Assembly (NCBI GenBank): GCA_021772025.1
Contig: JAETNT010000001.1
Location: forward strand, 151,713 to 215,712
Reading direction: 5' to 3'
From: Enterocloster bolteae
GTDB taxonomy: Bacteria; Bacillota; Clostridia; Lachnospirales; Lachnospiraceae
Length of the DNA stretch: 64,000 nucleotides
Made by a program: the position numbers and the translations under genes. Position 1 is the first letter of the stretch. Every line of letters begins with the position of its first letter. The notes under the pieces are model-generated. The model had not been told where the DNA came from, did no database searches, and saw only the letters and a list, made by a program, of their open reading frames with translations. Shown here piece by piece: positions 27,148 to 37,393 of the stretch.

Positions 27148-28650
27148 ATGCGAATAGTTTTAGAAGGACTAGGCCTGGCTTGGAAGTGGCTTATAGACAA
27201 TATCTTATTTATAAACCTGCTGCTGTCTATTGGTATTGTATTCTTTCAAAGGAGAGATCCCAAAACAGTTTGGGCCTGGCTTCTTGCCTTATATTTCATT
27301 CCCGGCTTCGGCATTTTATTTTATTTGCTGTTCGGCCAGGACTTTCACAAAAACAAAATGTTTCGGATCAAAAAGCTGGAGGATCAGATGAGCTCTTCCA
27401 TCCGCAGTCAGGAGGAAATCATCCGCAACTTTAACCATGAAAACATGGAAGATCCTCTGGTTAGGGACTACGGCGATTTGATTATGTATAATTTAAAAAC
27501 ATCAGGCAGCGTTATGACCGTCTATAATCAGGTGGATATTTTTACCGATGGAGAAGCAAAATTTGAGGATTTGCGGAACTCTCTGCGCCAGGCAGAGCAA
27601 TTTATTCATATTCAGTATTATATTATTAAGAATGACGAGCTTTTTGATTCCATTGTTCCAATCCTCATCGACCGGGTAAAAAACGGGGTGGAAGTTCGAA
27701 TTCTCTACGATGGTATGGGCGGCCGCTTTATGCCTAAAAAACGTTGGGAAGAGCTGGAGAGAGCCGGCGTTAAGGTAGGCGTGTTCTTCCCTGCCCTTCT
27801 GGGCCGCTTAAACCTGCGTGTCAACTACCGTAATCACCGGAAAATCGTAGTGATTGACGGCACTGTAGGCTATGTAGGAGGCTTTAATATCGGCCGGGAA
27901 TACATTTCCAAGGATCCTAAATTCGGCTATTGGCGGGATACCCATCTAAAAATTACCGGAGACGCAGTTATCAGCCTTCAGATTCGTTTTGCCCTGGACT
28001 GGAACTATGCATTCAGGGAAAACCTGTTCCAGATTCCGGCTTATTTTGATTCCCCATACCGCCTGGGGATGGTAAAATCCATGCAGGAAGAAGGAAAGCG
28101 TTTGGTAGCCATTCAGATTGTTACCAGCGGACCGGATACTTTAGACCGCCAGATCCGCAACAACTATTTGGAACTGTTCCACAAGGCCCGGAAAAACATA
28201 TACATCCATACGCCTTACTTTGTTCCGGATGACGCTGTTTTATCTGCCCTGAGGATTGCCGCCCGATCTGGTGTAGATGTCCGTCTGATGATCCCCTGCA
28301 AACCGGATCATCCTTTCGTATACTGGGCTACCTACTCCTATGCAGGCGATTTAATTGAAGCAGGAGCGAAATGCTACGTCTATGATAACGGTTTCCTTCA
28401 CGCCAAGGGAGTTATGGTAGACGGCCGGGTCAGCTGCTATGGCACCGCTAATATGGATATCCGCAGCTTTGAGCTGAATTTTGAAGTCAATGCCACCATC
28501 TATGATGAGGCTATCACTCGGCAGCTGGAAGAAGAATTCCAAAATGACCTCTATCACTGCCGCCAAATTACCGAAGATGTATATAATGGCCGGCCCTTCT
28601 TGACCCGGCTGAAGGAACAGGGGAGCAGGCTTCTTTCACCTCTCCTGTAA
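27148..28650 (+). CDS. cls: cardiolipin synthase
   Basis: 500 residues, standard for bacterial Cls. Two N-terminal membrane helices precede two phospholipase D domains with complete HKD motifs: HRKIVVID (His230, Lys232, Asp237) and HAKGVMVD (His418, Lys420, Asp425), each followed by the usual glycine/asparagine stretch. It joins two phosphatidylglycerols into cardiolipin at the membrane. GAAAGGAATT precedes the ATG. A strong terminator follows. Confidence 0.95.
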   Translation: MRIVLEGLGLAWKWLIDNILFINLLLSIGIVFFQRRDPKTVWAWLLALYFIPGFGILFYLLFGQDFHKNKMFRIKKLEDQMSSSIRSQEEIIRNFNHENMEDPLVRDYGDLIMYNLKTSGSVMTVYNQVDIFTDGEAKFEDLRNSLRQAEQFIHIQYYIIKNDELFDSIVPILIDRVKNGVEVRILYDGMGGRFMPKKRWEELERAGVKVGVFFPALLGRLNLRVNYRNHRKIVVIDGTVGYVGGFNIGREYISKDPKFGYWRDTHLKITGDAVISLQIRFALDWNYAFRENLFQIPAYFDSPYRLGMVKSMQEEGKRLVAIQIVTSGPDTLDRQIRNNYLELFHKARKNIYIHTPYFVPDDAVLSALRIAARSGVDVRLMIPCKPDHPFVYWATYSYAGDLIEAGAKCYVYDNGFLHAKGVMVDGRVSCYGTANMDIRSFELNFEVNATIYDEAITRQLEEEFQNDLYHCRQITEDVYNGRPFLTRLKEQGSRLLSPLL

Positions 28651-28690
28651 ACCGGGCAAAAGGGCGGCCCGTGCCTGGATTCCAGAAACA

Positions 28691-28738
28691 AAAAAGGATA
28701 CCGGATTTTGCAGCTCAATAAAATCCGGTATCCTTTTT
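28691..28738. terminator. strong bidirectional terminator
   Basis: A perfect 19-bp inverted repeat, arms 28691-28709 and 28720-28738, with core AAGGATACCGGATTTT. A-run on one side and T-run on the other. It ends the cls transcript. Confidence 0.93.
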
Positions 28739-28808
28739 GGCTGCAAATCCGATTTCCTGCGAAATTTTACCACGTATTCTTTTTTTTCTCATGTCCATAA
28801 TATCCCTT

Positions 28809-29273
28809 ATGAAAACGATAAAATTTTTCTCACGATTCTGGACTAACTTTTTTAAATGCGGCATCACCGGCTGGTGCCTGGAAGTCATGTTTACTTCTGC
28901 CGAATCTGTCATTGCCGGGGATATGCGCCTCATAGGGAGGACATCCCTGCTAATGTTTCCTATTTACGGAATGGGGGCTTTGCTGGGGCCGATTGGCCGC
29001 CAGGTGGATCTGTGGATAGCAGACGGGAGCCACGGGGCCGGAACCTCTTTAAATCTCACGGACAAAATTATCCGCCATGGATTCCTCTACATGGTGCTTA
29101 TATTCACAGCCGAATATCTGACAGGCATGTTTTTAAGAAATATGGGTATTTGCCCCTGGGATTATACCGGCCGCCGTTTAAACGTCAACGGTCTGATACG
29201 CTTGGATTTTGCCCCGCTGTGGTTTCTCACAGGCCTGCTTTTTGAGAAACTCACCAACTTCCGAAAAAGGTAA
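28809..29273 (+). CDS. CmpB-like putative ABC-transporter type membrane protein
   Basis: 154 residues from the ATG at 28809. Other possible starts at 28791 (ATG) and 28737 (TTG inside the terminator) also lack a ribosome site, so the start is uncertain. Motifs typical of the CmpB-like family (PF06541) are present: GWCLEVMF, PIYGMGALLGP, GICPWDYTGR and NVNGLIRLDFAPLWF, with about four membrane segments. The family is common in Clostridia and has no proven function. It is a single gene, with a promoter for plsC after it. Confidence 0.78.
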   Translation: MKTIKFFSRFWTNFFKCGITGWCLEVMFTSAESVIAGDMRLIGRTSLLMFPIYGMGALLGPIGRQVDLWIADGSHGAGTSLNLTDKIIRHGFLYMVLIFTAEYLTGMFLRNMGICPWDYTGRRLNVNGLIRLDFAPLWFLTGLLFEKLTNFRKR

Positions 29274-29289
29274 AATTTTTGTCGGATAC

Positions 29290-29318
29290 TTGTATTTACC
29301 CCGGGTATTTTATATAAT
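29290..29318 (+). promoter_or_regulatory. predicted promoter of plsC-pheA
   Basis: TTGTAT (29290-29295), a 17-base gap and TATAAT (29313-29318), 70 bases before the plsC start. Confidence 0.6.
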
Positions 29319-29387
29319 AAAGTGATAAAGTGAAGGGTGCCCTATAAAAAACAAAGCAGCCCTGAAATATTCGGAGGATCCTGACCT

Positions 29388-30125
29388 ATGATACGTTTTC
29401 TCTTAGTAGCAATTACTTTGTTCGGGTTTTTAATCTTAAGTATTCCTATGCTGATTTATTATCATTTTCTTGGAAAAAAGAACCTGGATAAAAGGAACAG
29501 GCAATGCCTTAAGATTGTTCAGTTTATGTTCCGGCTGATACTGAAAATATCCGGGGTTCACTGTACTGTATTGGGGCGGGAAAATATCCCGAAAGACACG
29601 GCTGTCCTTTACATAGGAAATCACCGCAGTTATTTTGATATCCTTATCGGTTATGTTACTGTCCCGGATCTTACGGGCTTTGTAGCCAAAAAAGAGATGG
29701 AACGATATCTTTCCTTGAGAGACTGGATGCGAAATGTTAATTGTCTGTTTTTAGACCGCGAGAATATAAAAGAGGGTTTAAAAACTATTTTGAAGGGGAT
29801 AGAACAGGTAAAAAGCGGTATATCTGTGTGGATTTTTCCGGAGGGGACCCGCAACGAAAACGAAAGGCTTACCGATCTTCTGCCTTTCAAGGAGGGAAGC
29901 TTGAAAATAGCCGAAAAAAGCGGATGCCCGGTGATTCCTGTGGCAATTGCAGGAACTGCGGATATTTTTGAAAAGCATATTCCGTTTATCCGGCCGGCCA
30001 AGGTTACCATCCAATACGGAGAGCCTATTTATTTGAAAAAGCTGCCCCCTGAACAGAAGAAATTTTCAGGGGCCTATACCCGGGAGGTAATAGCAGGAAT
30101 GTTAGAGAAACTAGAACAGGAGTAA
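29388..30125 (+). CDS. plsC: 1-acyl-sn-glycerol-3-phosphate acyltransferase
   Basis: 245 residues. After an N-terminal membrane helix (about 3-25) the acyltransferase motifs are complete: NHRSYFD (catalytic His79 and Asp84) and FPEGTRNE (150-157), with later VIPVAIAGT. It adds the second acyl chain to make phosphatidic acid on the inner face of the membrane. TCGGAGGATCC precedes the start. pheA begins 6 bp after its stop. Confidence 0.93.
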   Translation: MIRFLLVAITLFGFLILSIPMLIYYHFLGKKNLDKRNRQCLKIVQFMFRLILKISGVHCTVLGRENIPKDTAVLYIGNHRSYFDILIGYVTVPDLTGFVAKKEMERYLSLRDWMRNVNCLFLDRENIKEGLKTILKGIEQVKSGISVWIFPEGTRNENERLTDLLPFKEGSLKIAEKSGCPVIPVAIAGTADIFEKHIPFIRPAKVTIQYGEPIYLKKLPPEQKKFSGAYTREVIAGMLEKLEQE

Positions 30126-30131
30126 TTACAT

Positions 30132-31268
30132 ATGCAGAATCAGGACTTGCAGGAAATCAGACTGAAATTAGACCAAATAGACAAAAATATTACTGCGCTT
30201 TTTGAAGAGCGGATGAGGCTGTGCGGCGATGTGGCTGCTTTTAAAATTAAAACCGGAAAAGCGATCTATGACGGAGAACGGGAAAAGCAGAAGCTGAACG
30301 CCGTCCGCGGCCTGGCCCATGGCGCGTTTAACCAGCAGGCGGTAACGGAGCTGTTTTCTCAGATAATGACTATCAGTCGAAGATATCAGTATCAGTTACT
30401 TGGGGATCATGGCCGGATTCCTCCCGCTGAATTTGAATGCGTAGAAAGCCTGAACAAAGAAAATGCCCGGGTAGTTTATCAGGGGACAGAAGGAGCTTAC
30501 AGCCATGAGGCGGCCCTTAAGTATTTTGGAGCAAATGCCCGGTTTTATCATGTTCCCACCTGGGAGGAAGCCATGAAGGAGGTGGATGAAAACCGTGCGG
30601 ATTATGCGGTTCTGCCTATCGAAAATTCCTCTGCAGGGGCGGTCAGCGATATTTACGATCTTTTAGTTCAGTATAATAACTACATAGTGGGGGAAGTCCT
30701 TTTAGAGGTAAACCATGCGCTGCTGGGCCTCCCCGGCTCCAGCCTTGACGGGATACGCACGGTTTATTCCCATCCGCAGGCCCTGATGCAAAGCTCCCGG
30801 TATCTGAATGCCAATAAAAACTGGCATCAGGTCAGTGTAGCCAACACTGCTGTAGCAGCAAAAAAGATATTAGAAGACGGCGATAAGACCCAGGCGGCCG
30901 TAGCCAGCGAAACTGCCGGCCGCCTTTACGGCCTCATTCCCTTGAAAACACATATTAATCACAACAAAAACAACACCACCCGATTTATTATTGTAACAAA
31001 CCGGCCGGTTTACCAGGCAGGAGCAAAGAAAATCAGTATCTGCTTTGAACTGCCTCATAAGAGCGGCTCCCTGTATAATATGCTGGGCAATTTTATTTTC
31101 AACAATGTAAATATGGTGATGATTGAATCCAGGCCTATATTGGGCCGCAATTGGGAATACAGGTTCTTTGTGGACATTGAAGGAACCTTAAGCAGCGCGC
31201 CGGTTCAAAATGCTCTCATGGGGATTGGGCAGGAGGCGGCAGGACTGCGGATTTTAGGAAATTATTAA
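30132..31268 (+). CDS. pheA: bifunctional chorismate mutase/prephenate dehydratase
   Basis: 378 residues in the classic P-protein order: AroQ chorismate mutase (about 1-88), prephenate dehydratase (about 113-290, VYQGTEGAYSHEAA and the catalytic TTRF at 282-285), and a C-terminal ACT domain (about 298-378) with SGSLY and ESRP (332-335), the phenylalanine-binding motifs. It makes phenylpyruvate and is expected to be feedback-inhibited by Phe. Its AGGAG ribosome site overlaps the plsC stop. Confidence 0.95.
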   Translation: MQNQDLQEIRLKLDQIDKNITALFEERMRLCGDVAAFKIKTGKAIYDGEREKQKLNAVRGLAHGAFNQQAVTELFSQIMTISRRYQYQLLGDHGRIPPAEFECVESLNKENARVVYQGTEGAYSHEAALKYFGANARFYHVPTWEEAMKEVDENRADYAVLPIENSSAGAVSDIYDLLVQYNNYIVGEVLLEVNHALLGLPGSSLDGIRTVYSHPQALMQSSRYLNANKNWHQVSVANTAVAAKKILEDGDKTQAAVASETAGRLYGLIPLKTHINHNKNNTTRFIIVTNRPVYQAGAKKISICFELPHKSGSLYNMLGNFIFNNVNMVMIESRPILGRNWEYRFFVDIEGTLSSAPVQNALMGIGQEAAGLRILGNY

Positions 31269-31286
31269 GGGGATGAGAAAAAGACC

Positions 31287-32561
31287 ATGAATACATCTGA
31301 ATTTGTACTGTACAGGAATCTGGAAAATCAGGCTCTGCTGGACTCTATGACGGCGCTTCTTGACGGAGAAGACAACGGAGAGCTGGACTCCTATACCTGT
31401 GCAAATCGTCTGTTGGAGCTGTCTGCCAGATATGGATTCGAAGGAAACCTTTGGCATTGTTTTTTGGCCTATTGCCTGGCAACTCACGAAAACGCATACA
31501 GTACTGCCTGCGAAATTGCAGGCCCCGTCCAGGGAACCATCAACTATCTGGCAGCTCATGATTTTGCTCTTATGAAAGAATTGTTTGATAAAGATATTAC
31601 TGGTCTTCCCGGCGGTATTTGGAACTATCTGGCAGAGTTTCAAGCGGCGGATTATACCGGAAAAGTATTTAACCGGCGGATCCAGAAACGCATCGTAACC
31701 TTGGCAAAAGAGTTGGAAGCGGCGTACAGCATAGAAGAGTTTCAGGCTCTTGTAACCGCTTTTTACAAAGAATTCGGCGTAGGCCGGTTCGGACTCAATA
31801 AGGCTTTCCGCATTGAGGAACGAGATTTGGGCGAAGGCCGCAGAGGAGCCTGGATCCAGCCCATTACCAGTATCGAGCACGTATATCTGGATGACTTAGT
31901 GGGATATGAGCTTCAAAAGGAAAAACTGATTGCCAATACCCAGGCCTTTATTGAAGGAAAGGAGGCCAACAACGTCCTCCTTTACGGAGATGCGGGCACG
32001 GGAAAATCTTCCAGCGTAAAAGCGATTTTGAATCAATATTATGATAAGGGCCTCCGGATTATTGAGGTTTACAAACATCAGTTTTGCTGCCTTTCCGACG
32101 TACTGGAAGAAATCAAAGATCGAAATTACAAATTTATCATCTATATGGATGACTTATCTTTTGAGGATTTTGAGACAGAATATAAATACTTGAAGGCAAT
32201 TATCGAAGGAGGTCTGGGTAAAAAGCCATCTAATGTATTGATTTATGCTACTTCAAACCGCCGTCATCTGATCCGGGAAAAATTCAGCGATAAGAAGGAG
32301 ATCTTAGATGATCTCCACGGAAATGATACGGTACAGGAGAAACTCTCCCTGGTTTCAAGGTTCGGCGTTACCATTTACTTTGGAGCACCGGACAAATTCC
32401 AGTTCCAGAAGATTGTAAAGGTATTGGCAGATCGTTTCCGGATACAGATGACAGAGGAGGAACTGTATGCGGAAGCCAATAAATGGGAGCTGTATCACGG
32501 CGGTCTTTCCGGCCGGACAGCCGCCCAGTTTATTACGCATCTGTTAGGGAAAAAGGAATAA
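31287..32561 (+). CDS. DUF815 family AAA-type ATPase
   Basis: 424 residues. A family-specific N-terminal half (1-195) is followed by a P-loop domain with Walker A GDAGTGKSS (234-242), Walker B FIIYMDDLSFE (283-293) and a YATSNRRHL sensor stretch, all typical of DUF815. The family's cellular role is not established. It lies 18 bp after pheA and 12 bp before ppx, so it may be co-transcribed with the polyphosphate genes. Confidence 0.9.
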   Translation: MNTSEFVLYRNLENQALLDSMTALLDGEDNGELDSYTCANRLLELSARYGFEGNLWHCFLAYCLATHENAYSTACEIAGPVQGTINYLAAHDFALMKELFDKDITGLPGGIWNYLAEFQAADYTGKVFNRRIQKRIVTLAKELEAAYSIEEFQALVTAFYKEFGVGRFGLNKAFRIEERDLGEGRRGAWIQPITSIEHVYLDDLVGYELQKEKLIANTQAFIEGKEANNVLLYGDAGTGKSSSVKAILNQYYDKGLRIIEVYKHQFCCLSDVLEEIKDRNYKFIIYMDDLSFEDFETEYKYLKAIIEGGLGKKPSNVLIYATSNRRHLIREKFSDKKEILDDLHGNDTVQEKLSLVSRFGVTIYFGAPDKFQFQKIVKVLADRFRIQMTEEELYAEANKWELYHGGLSGRTAAQFITHLLGKKE

Positions 32562-32573
32562 GGAGGAACCTAT

Positions 32574-34142
32574 ATGGCAGCCATCCAGACATTTGCAGCG
32601 ATTGACGTAAGCTCCTTTGAAATGGAGCTGGGAATCTACGAGATTTCTCCCAAAAACGGAATTCGTGCCATTGACCGTGTCCGACATCCCATTGTCCTGG
32701 GACGGGATGTTTATAATGGCAGGAAGATCACTTATGATACTATGGACGAAATGTGCCGGATCCTGGAGGATTTTTCCCGAATTATGAAAGGCTATAAGGT
32801 GCAGGCGTACCGTGCCTATGCCACCAGCGCCCTGAGGGATGCCAAGAATAACCAGATTGCGCTGGATCACATTAAGGTCCGTACGAATCTGGATGTAAAG
32901 ATTATCAGCAACTCGGAACACAGGTTCATCAGCTACAAGGCCATTGCGGCAAAAGATGCGGAGTTTAATAAAATCATCCAGAAGGGCACGGTCATTGTGG
33001 ACGCAGGTTTTGGAAGCCTTCAGCTTACTCTGTTTGATAAGGAAAATCTGGTTACTACCCAGAATCTTCCCTTGGGAGGACTGCGAATTCGGGAACTTTT
33101 AGCCGGAATTCCGGCTAATTTGAATCTGACTCTGGATTTAATCAGCGAGATTATAGAGAATGAATTATTTACTTTCCGAAAAATCCATTTAAAGGATCGG
33201 GAGATTAAAAATATTATCGGTATAGGGCGCAGTACTTTGTATTTATTTCAGAATAAAGAAAAGAGGATGATGTCTGAACGGATTACGACTGATGAGGCCA
33301 AACAGTATTATCAGGACATGGTCTCTGTAAGCTTGGACACGATTGCGGCCCGGCTGGGTGTCAACACAGAGTTTGCCAGACTCCTTTTACCCAGCGCTAT
33401 GATTTATAAACATCTCCAGGAAATGACGGGGGCGGAGATGATCTGGCTTCCCGGTATTGATTTATGTGACGGGATTGCTGCCGATTATGCAGAAAAATAC
33501 CGTCTGGTAAAATTCAACCATGATTTTCAGCGGGATATCATAATTGAAGCCCGTAATCTGGCAAAACGTTATAAATGCCACTCCGGTCATAATCAAGCCT
33601 TGGAGGTTCATGCGCTGGCTATTTTTGATACCACGAAGCGCTTTCATGGTATGGGGAAGAGGGAGCGGCTGCTTTTACAGATTGCGGTTCTCCTCCATTC
33701 CTGCGGTAAGTTTATCAGTATGAAAAATGCCAATGAGAGTGCCTACAATATCGTCATGTCTACGGAGATAATCGGGCTGAGTCACCTGGAACGTGAGATT
33801 GTAGCTAATGTAGTCAGATATAATATTGGAGATTTCGAATATGACAAGGTAAATCTTGAGATGGGAATGTTTCAGAGCGGACTCACGGATATGGATGTAA
33901 AAAATGTAACAATCCTTATTGCCAAACTGACAGGCATCCTGAGATTGGCCAATGCTATGGACAAAAGTCACAGGCAGAAGCTGGTAGGCTGCCGCATGAC
34001 CATGAGGGATCAGAAGCTGATCATTACCACAGAGTATGAAGGAGATATTACTCTGGAAAAGATGTCTTTTGAGCAGAGAGCAGATTTCTTTGAAGAGATC
34101 TATGGAATACGTCCAATATTAAAACAGAAAAGGAAGGGATAG
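32574..34142 (+). CDS. ppx: Ppx/GppA-type exopolyphosphatase with HD-like C-terminus
   Basis: 522 residues. The N-terminal actin-like phosphatase fold shows AAIDVSSFEMELGIYEI, the ALRDAKN motif and VIVDAGFGSLQL, the phosphate-binding loops. The C-terminal third (about 340-480) resembles an HD domain (HALAIFD, LLHSCGKFI, LEREIVANVVRYN). Such enzymes remove terminal phosphates from polyphosphate or from pppGpp. The AAGGAGGAACC site fits the ATG at 32574. It is directly followed (4 bp) by ppk, so synthesis and breakdown of polyphosphate are co-encoded. Confidence 0.9.
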   Translation: MAAIQTFAAIDVSSFEMELGIYEISPKNGIRAIDRVRHPIVLGRDVYNGRKITYDTMDEMCRILEDFSRIMKGYKVQAYRAYATSALRDAKNNQIALDHIKVRTNLDVKIISNSEHRFISYKAIAAKDAEFNKIIQKGTVIVDAGFGSLQLTLFDKENLVTTQNLPLGGLRIRELLAGIPANLNLTLDLISEIIENELFTFRKIHLKDREIKNIIGIGRSTLYLFQNKEKRMMSERITTDEAKQYYQDMVSVSLDTIAARLGVNTEFARLLLPSAMIYKHLQEMTGAEMIWLPGIDLCDGIAADYAEKYRLVKFNHDFQRDIIIEARNLAKRYKCHSGHNQALEVHALAIFDTTKRFHGMGKRERLLLQIAVLLHSCGKFISMKNANESAYNIVMSTEIIGLSHLEREIVANVVRYNIGDFEYDKVNLEMGMFQSGLTDMDVKNVTILIAKLTGILRLANAMDKSHRQKLVGCRMTMRDQKLIITTEYEGDITLEKMSFEQRADFFEEIYGIRPILKQKRKG

Positions 34143-34146
34143 ATCC

Positions 34147-36315
34147 ATGGCTGTGCAGAATGTGACGGATTTTTTAAGTCCTCAAAATTATGTAAATCGT
34201 GAACTGAGCTGGATTGAGTTTAACCACCGGGTACTTGGGGAAGCCAGGGACAAGGCTCTGCCGCTGTTCGAGCGCCTGAAATTCTTAAGCATTACTTCAT
34301 CCAACCTGGACGAATTTTTTATGGTTCGGGTAGCCTCTTTAAAGGATCAGGTTCATGCAAAATACACTAAGCCGGATATTGCCGGCCTGACTCCGGAAGA
34401 ACAGCTGGACAAAATCAGCAAACAGGCCCATAAACTGGTAAATGTACAATATTCTACCTACAACCGCTCTTTATTACCTGCTCTTAGCCAGAATGGACTG
34501 AATATTTTGGACGGATATGAAGAGCTGACGGAAGAACAGGCAGAGTATGCAGATCGGTATTTTAAGGAGAATGTATACCCGGTGTTAACCCCCATGGCAG
34601 TGGATCCTTCCCGTCCTTTCCCTCTGGTTCGTAACAAATCACTGAATATAGCGGCTCTTCTTAAAAAGAAAACAAAGGGAAAAGAACTGGAATTTGCCAT
34701 GGTTCAGGTGCCTTCCGTCCTTCCCAGGATTATTGAGCTTCCGGTAACGGTTAATAAGGATGGAAAAGAGATCCATAATGTGATTCTATTGGAAGAAATT
34801 ATTGAGAAGAATATTCCGTCTTTGTTTTTAAACTATGATATAATCGCCGCCCATCCTTTCCGGATTATGCGAAATGCGGACTTGACCATTGATGAAGATG
34901 AGGCAAATGATTTACTGGAGGAAATCCAAAAGCAGTTAAAGCGCCGCCAGTGGGGCGAAGTGATCCGGCTGGAAATTGAAGAAAAGATTGATAAGAGGCT
35001 GTTAAAAATCCTGAAAAAGGAGTTGACAGTCAGCAGCGAAGACATTTTTGAGATTAACGGTCCCTTAGATTTAACATTTTTAATGAAAATGTATGGAATG
35101 CCGGGCTTTGATCATTTAAAGACTCCGTCCCATACTCCTCAGCCGGTGCCGGAGCTGATGAATGAAGACGATATTTTTACCAATATCCGCAAGGGAGATA
35201 TCCTCCTTCACCATCCATACGAGACCTTTGATCCGGTAGTGGAATTTGTCCGCACTGCGGCAAAGGATCAGCAGGTCCTTGCCATCAAGCAGACTCTTTA
35301 CCGTGTCAGCGGCCATTCCCCCATTATCGCCGCTTTAGCGGAGGCGGCGGAAAACGGCAAACAGGTTTCCGTTCTGGTGGAACTGAAGGCCCGATTTGAC
35401 GAGGAAAATAACATTATCTGGGCCAAAAAGCTGGAGAAAGCCGGCTGCCACGTTATTTACGGCCTTTTGGGATTAAAGACCCACAGCAAAATCACATTGG
35501 TAGTCCGAAGAGAAGAGGACGGCATCCGCCGGTATGTCCATCTGGGAACAGGAAACTATAACGATTCTACGGCAAAGCTGTACACCGACTGCGGAATGTT
35601 TACCTGCAATCCTTTATACGGTGAGGATGCTACGGCAGTATTTAACATGCTGTCCGGTTACTCAGAGCCTCTTAGCTGGAACTGCTTGGCAGTAGCGCCC
35701 CTGCGGCTGCGGGAGACTATGCTGCGCCGCATCCGGAGAGAAACGGAAAATGCGGAAAAGGGCAGAAAGGCCCATATTATCGCTAAGATGAATTCCCTGT
35801 GCGATAAGGAAATTATTGCCGCCCTTTATGAGGCAAGCTGCGCCGGAGTAACCATCCAGCTGATTATCCGGGGAATCTGCTGTCTCCGCGCCGGGGTTTT
35901 GGGATTAAGTGAAAATATCTCCGTTCGTTCCATTGTAGGAAATTTCCTGGAGCACAGCCGGATTTTTTATTTTGAAAATAACGGGGCGCCTAAACTGTTT
36001 ATGGGAAGTGCAGACTGGATGCCCAGAAACTTAGATAAGCGTGTAGAGATTGTATTTCCTGTAGAATCAGAGGAAGTAAAAGAAAAAGTTATGCACATTT
36101 TAGAGGTGCAGCTGGCCGACAATGTAAAAGCTCATATTCTGCAGCCCGACGGCAGCTATGAGAAGCCGGACCGCCGGGGCAAAATTCAGGTCAATTCCCA
36201 GAATCAATTTTGCCAGGAGGCGGCCCGCAGCGCTGATATGGAGCGGAAAAAGGCAGATCCCAGAGAAAAAGGAATATTCGCTCCCTGCTATTCTCCTACG
36301 GGAAGCCCGCTGTGA
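34147..36315 (+). CDS. ppk: polyphosphate kinase 1
   Basis: 722 residues, slightly longer than usual. It polymerises ATP gamma-phosphate into polyphosphate. The N-terminal domain begins YVNRELSWIEFNHRV; the catalytic histidine is His446 in LKTHSKIT and the second conserved histidine is His603 in NFLEHSRIFYF. The last 50 residues are a charged tail not expected in the core family. Its end overlaps the convergent zinc phospholipase-like gene by 28 bases, which may explain the tail. AGGAAGGGATAG precedes the ATG. Confidence 0.95.
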   Translation: MAVQNVTDFLSPQNYVNRELSWIEFNHRVLGEARDKALPLFERLKFLSITSSNLDEFFMVRVASLKDQVHAKYTKPDIAGLTPEEQLDKISKQAHKLVNVQYSTYNRSLLPALSQNGLNILDGYEELTEEQAEYADRYFKENVYPVLTPMAVDPSRPFPLVRNKSLNIAALLKKKTKGKELEFAMVQVPSVLPRIIELPVTVNKDGKEIHNVILLEEIIEKNIPSLFLNYDIIAAHPFRIMRNADLTIDEDEANDLLEEIQKQLKRRQWGEVIRLEIEEKIDKRLLKILKKELTVSSEDIFEINGPLDLTFLMKMYGMPGFDHLKTPSHTPQPVPELMNEDDIFTNIRKGDILLHHPYETFDPVVEFVRTAAKDQQVLAIKQTLYRVSGHSPIIAALAEAAENGKQVSVLVELKARFDEENNIIWAKKLEKAGCHVIYGLLGLKTHSKITLVVRREEDGIRRYVHLGTGNYNDSTAKLYTDCGMFTCNPLYGEDATAVFNMLSGYSEPLSWNCLAVAPLRLRETMLRRIRRETENAEKGRKAHIIAKMNSLCDKEIIAALYEASCAGVTIQLIIRGICCLRAGVLGLSENISVRSIVGNFLEHSRIFYFENNGAPKLFMGSADWMPRNLDKRVEIVFPVESEEVKEKVMHILEVQLADNVKAHILQPDGSYEKPDRRGKIQVNSQNQFCQEAARSADMERKKADPREKGIFAPCYSPTGSPL

Positions 36316-37268
36316 TAAGAGTAATCTCCCAACTCCTCTAAAAGAGGTTCAAAGGCATCTGGGTTGGTAATTTCTCCGGAGGTAATCAGTTTTTCTATCT
36401 GGGAATAAATAACGGTACATTTTGTCAGAGATCTGTGAAATAGATCCGGGAAGGAAGCGGTAGAGGCCATCTGATGGTTCCAGGGATTACACCAGACTTC
36501 ATGATCCGAATTCAAGCTCTTTCTGGGGAAAGAGACCTTATCGGTAACGATTTTAGTGGATGCTACCGGATGTTTAAAAAATAAGGATTCCACGAACTCA
36601 ATACCCGCCTGCTTCCTCCCGGACTTATCCGCCAAGGTACGGCATCCGAAACGCATGGCCAAGATAGAGCGGTGAACCATACGGGGGGTAACCTGAAAGT
36701 TGTTTTTATAAGTAATAGGGTAGTAAGCTTCATTAATGCACTGGGCCAGGAAGCGGGAGATAAACTGGGTTTCTAGGCCGTTTAGGCAGATGGTTGCCGC
36801 CTGGTTAAACTGAGAAGGCCGCTTGTGCTTATATTTATAAAGGAGCAGTGCGTCAATATCATTTTCCAAAAGGGCATGAAGGCCGTGATGGTGGGTAGTA
36901 GGATTCTTTACATCATAGCCTATACGGCTATAAACAAAAGGATGGCAGGTGTAGTCGCTGATATAATGCCCCAAATAACCGCAAAAGTAAGCCAAAGCCT
37001 GCTCCCTCTGCTGTTTGGATTTGATTTGTGCCATATTAGTCAGGCAGCAGCGGAAAAAGAGGTTTACATGGTGATCGTGCATATAAGAGCCTACATTCCG
37101 GTAATCCCTGTGACGCAGAATGGGAATGTTGTAGAAAAACATGTCCGGCCCCTGTAGCCCCAGTTGATAGAGCCAGCGATATTTGGCAATAATAAATTTC
37201 AGCTGGCCGGAGGGCATATCGTTATAAGATTTCATTCCAAAGATATAATGGGTGGTAAAACCAGGCAT
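36288..37268 (-). CDS. zinc-dependent phospholipase C-like protein
   Basis: 326 residues. Family signatures are clear: MPGFTTHYIFG at the start, LGLQGPDMFFY (about 37-47), and GYLGHYISDYTCHPFVY (about 96-112), whose His and Asp residues bind zinc. There is no signal peptide, so the protein is probably cytoplasmic; the actual substrate of these Clostridia proteins is not known. AGAAAGGAGCC precedes the start. Its 3' end overlaps the ppk gene on the other strand by 28 bases. Confidence 0.87.
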   Translation of the reverse strand: MPGFTTHYIFGMKSYNDMPSGQLKFIIAKYRWLYQLGLQGPDMFFYNIPILRHRDYRNVGSYMHDHHVNLFFRCCLTNMAQIKSKQQREQALAYFCGYLGHYISDYTCHPFVYSRIGYDVKNPTTHHHGLHALLENDIDALLLYKYKHKRPSQFNQAATICLNGLETQFISRFLAQCINEAYYPITYKNNFQVTPRMVHRSILAMRFGCRTLADKSGRKQAGIEFVESLFFKHPVASTKIVTDKVSFPRKSLNSDHEVWCNPWNHQMASTASFPDLFHRSLTKCTVIYSQIEKLITSGEITNPDAFEPLLEELGDYSYHSGLPVGE

Positions 37269-37393
37269 AGATATGGCTCCTTTCTATATTTAAGTGTTCA
37301 CATATTATATCATAAAAGTGACAAGGTGTGATAGTGTTTCCGTCATAAATTCTATTGGAAAAGAATAGAAAGTAGGGAATGGAGGCGGAAGCA

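Noticed and set aside
28737..28808. Longer start for the CmpB-like protein
   Set aside because: The TTG at 28737 lies in the terminator arm and the added residues are not typical of the family.
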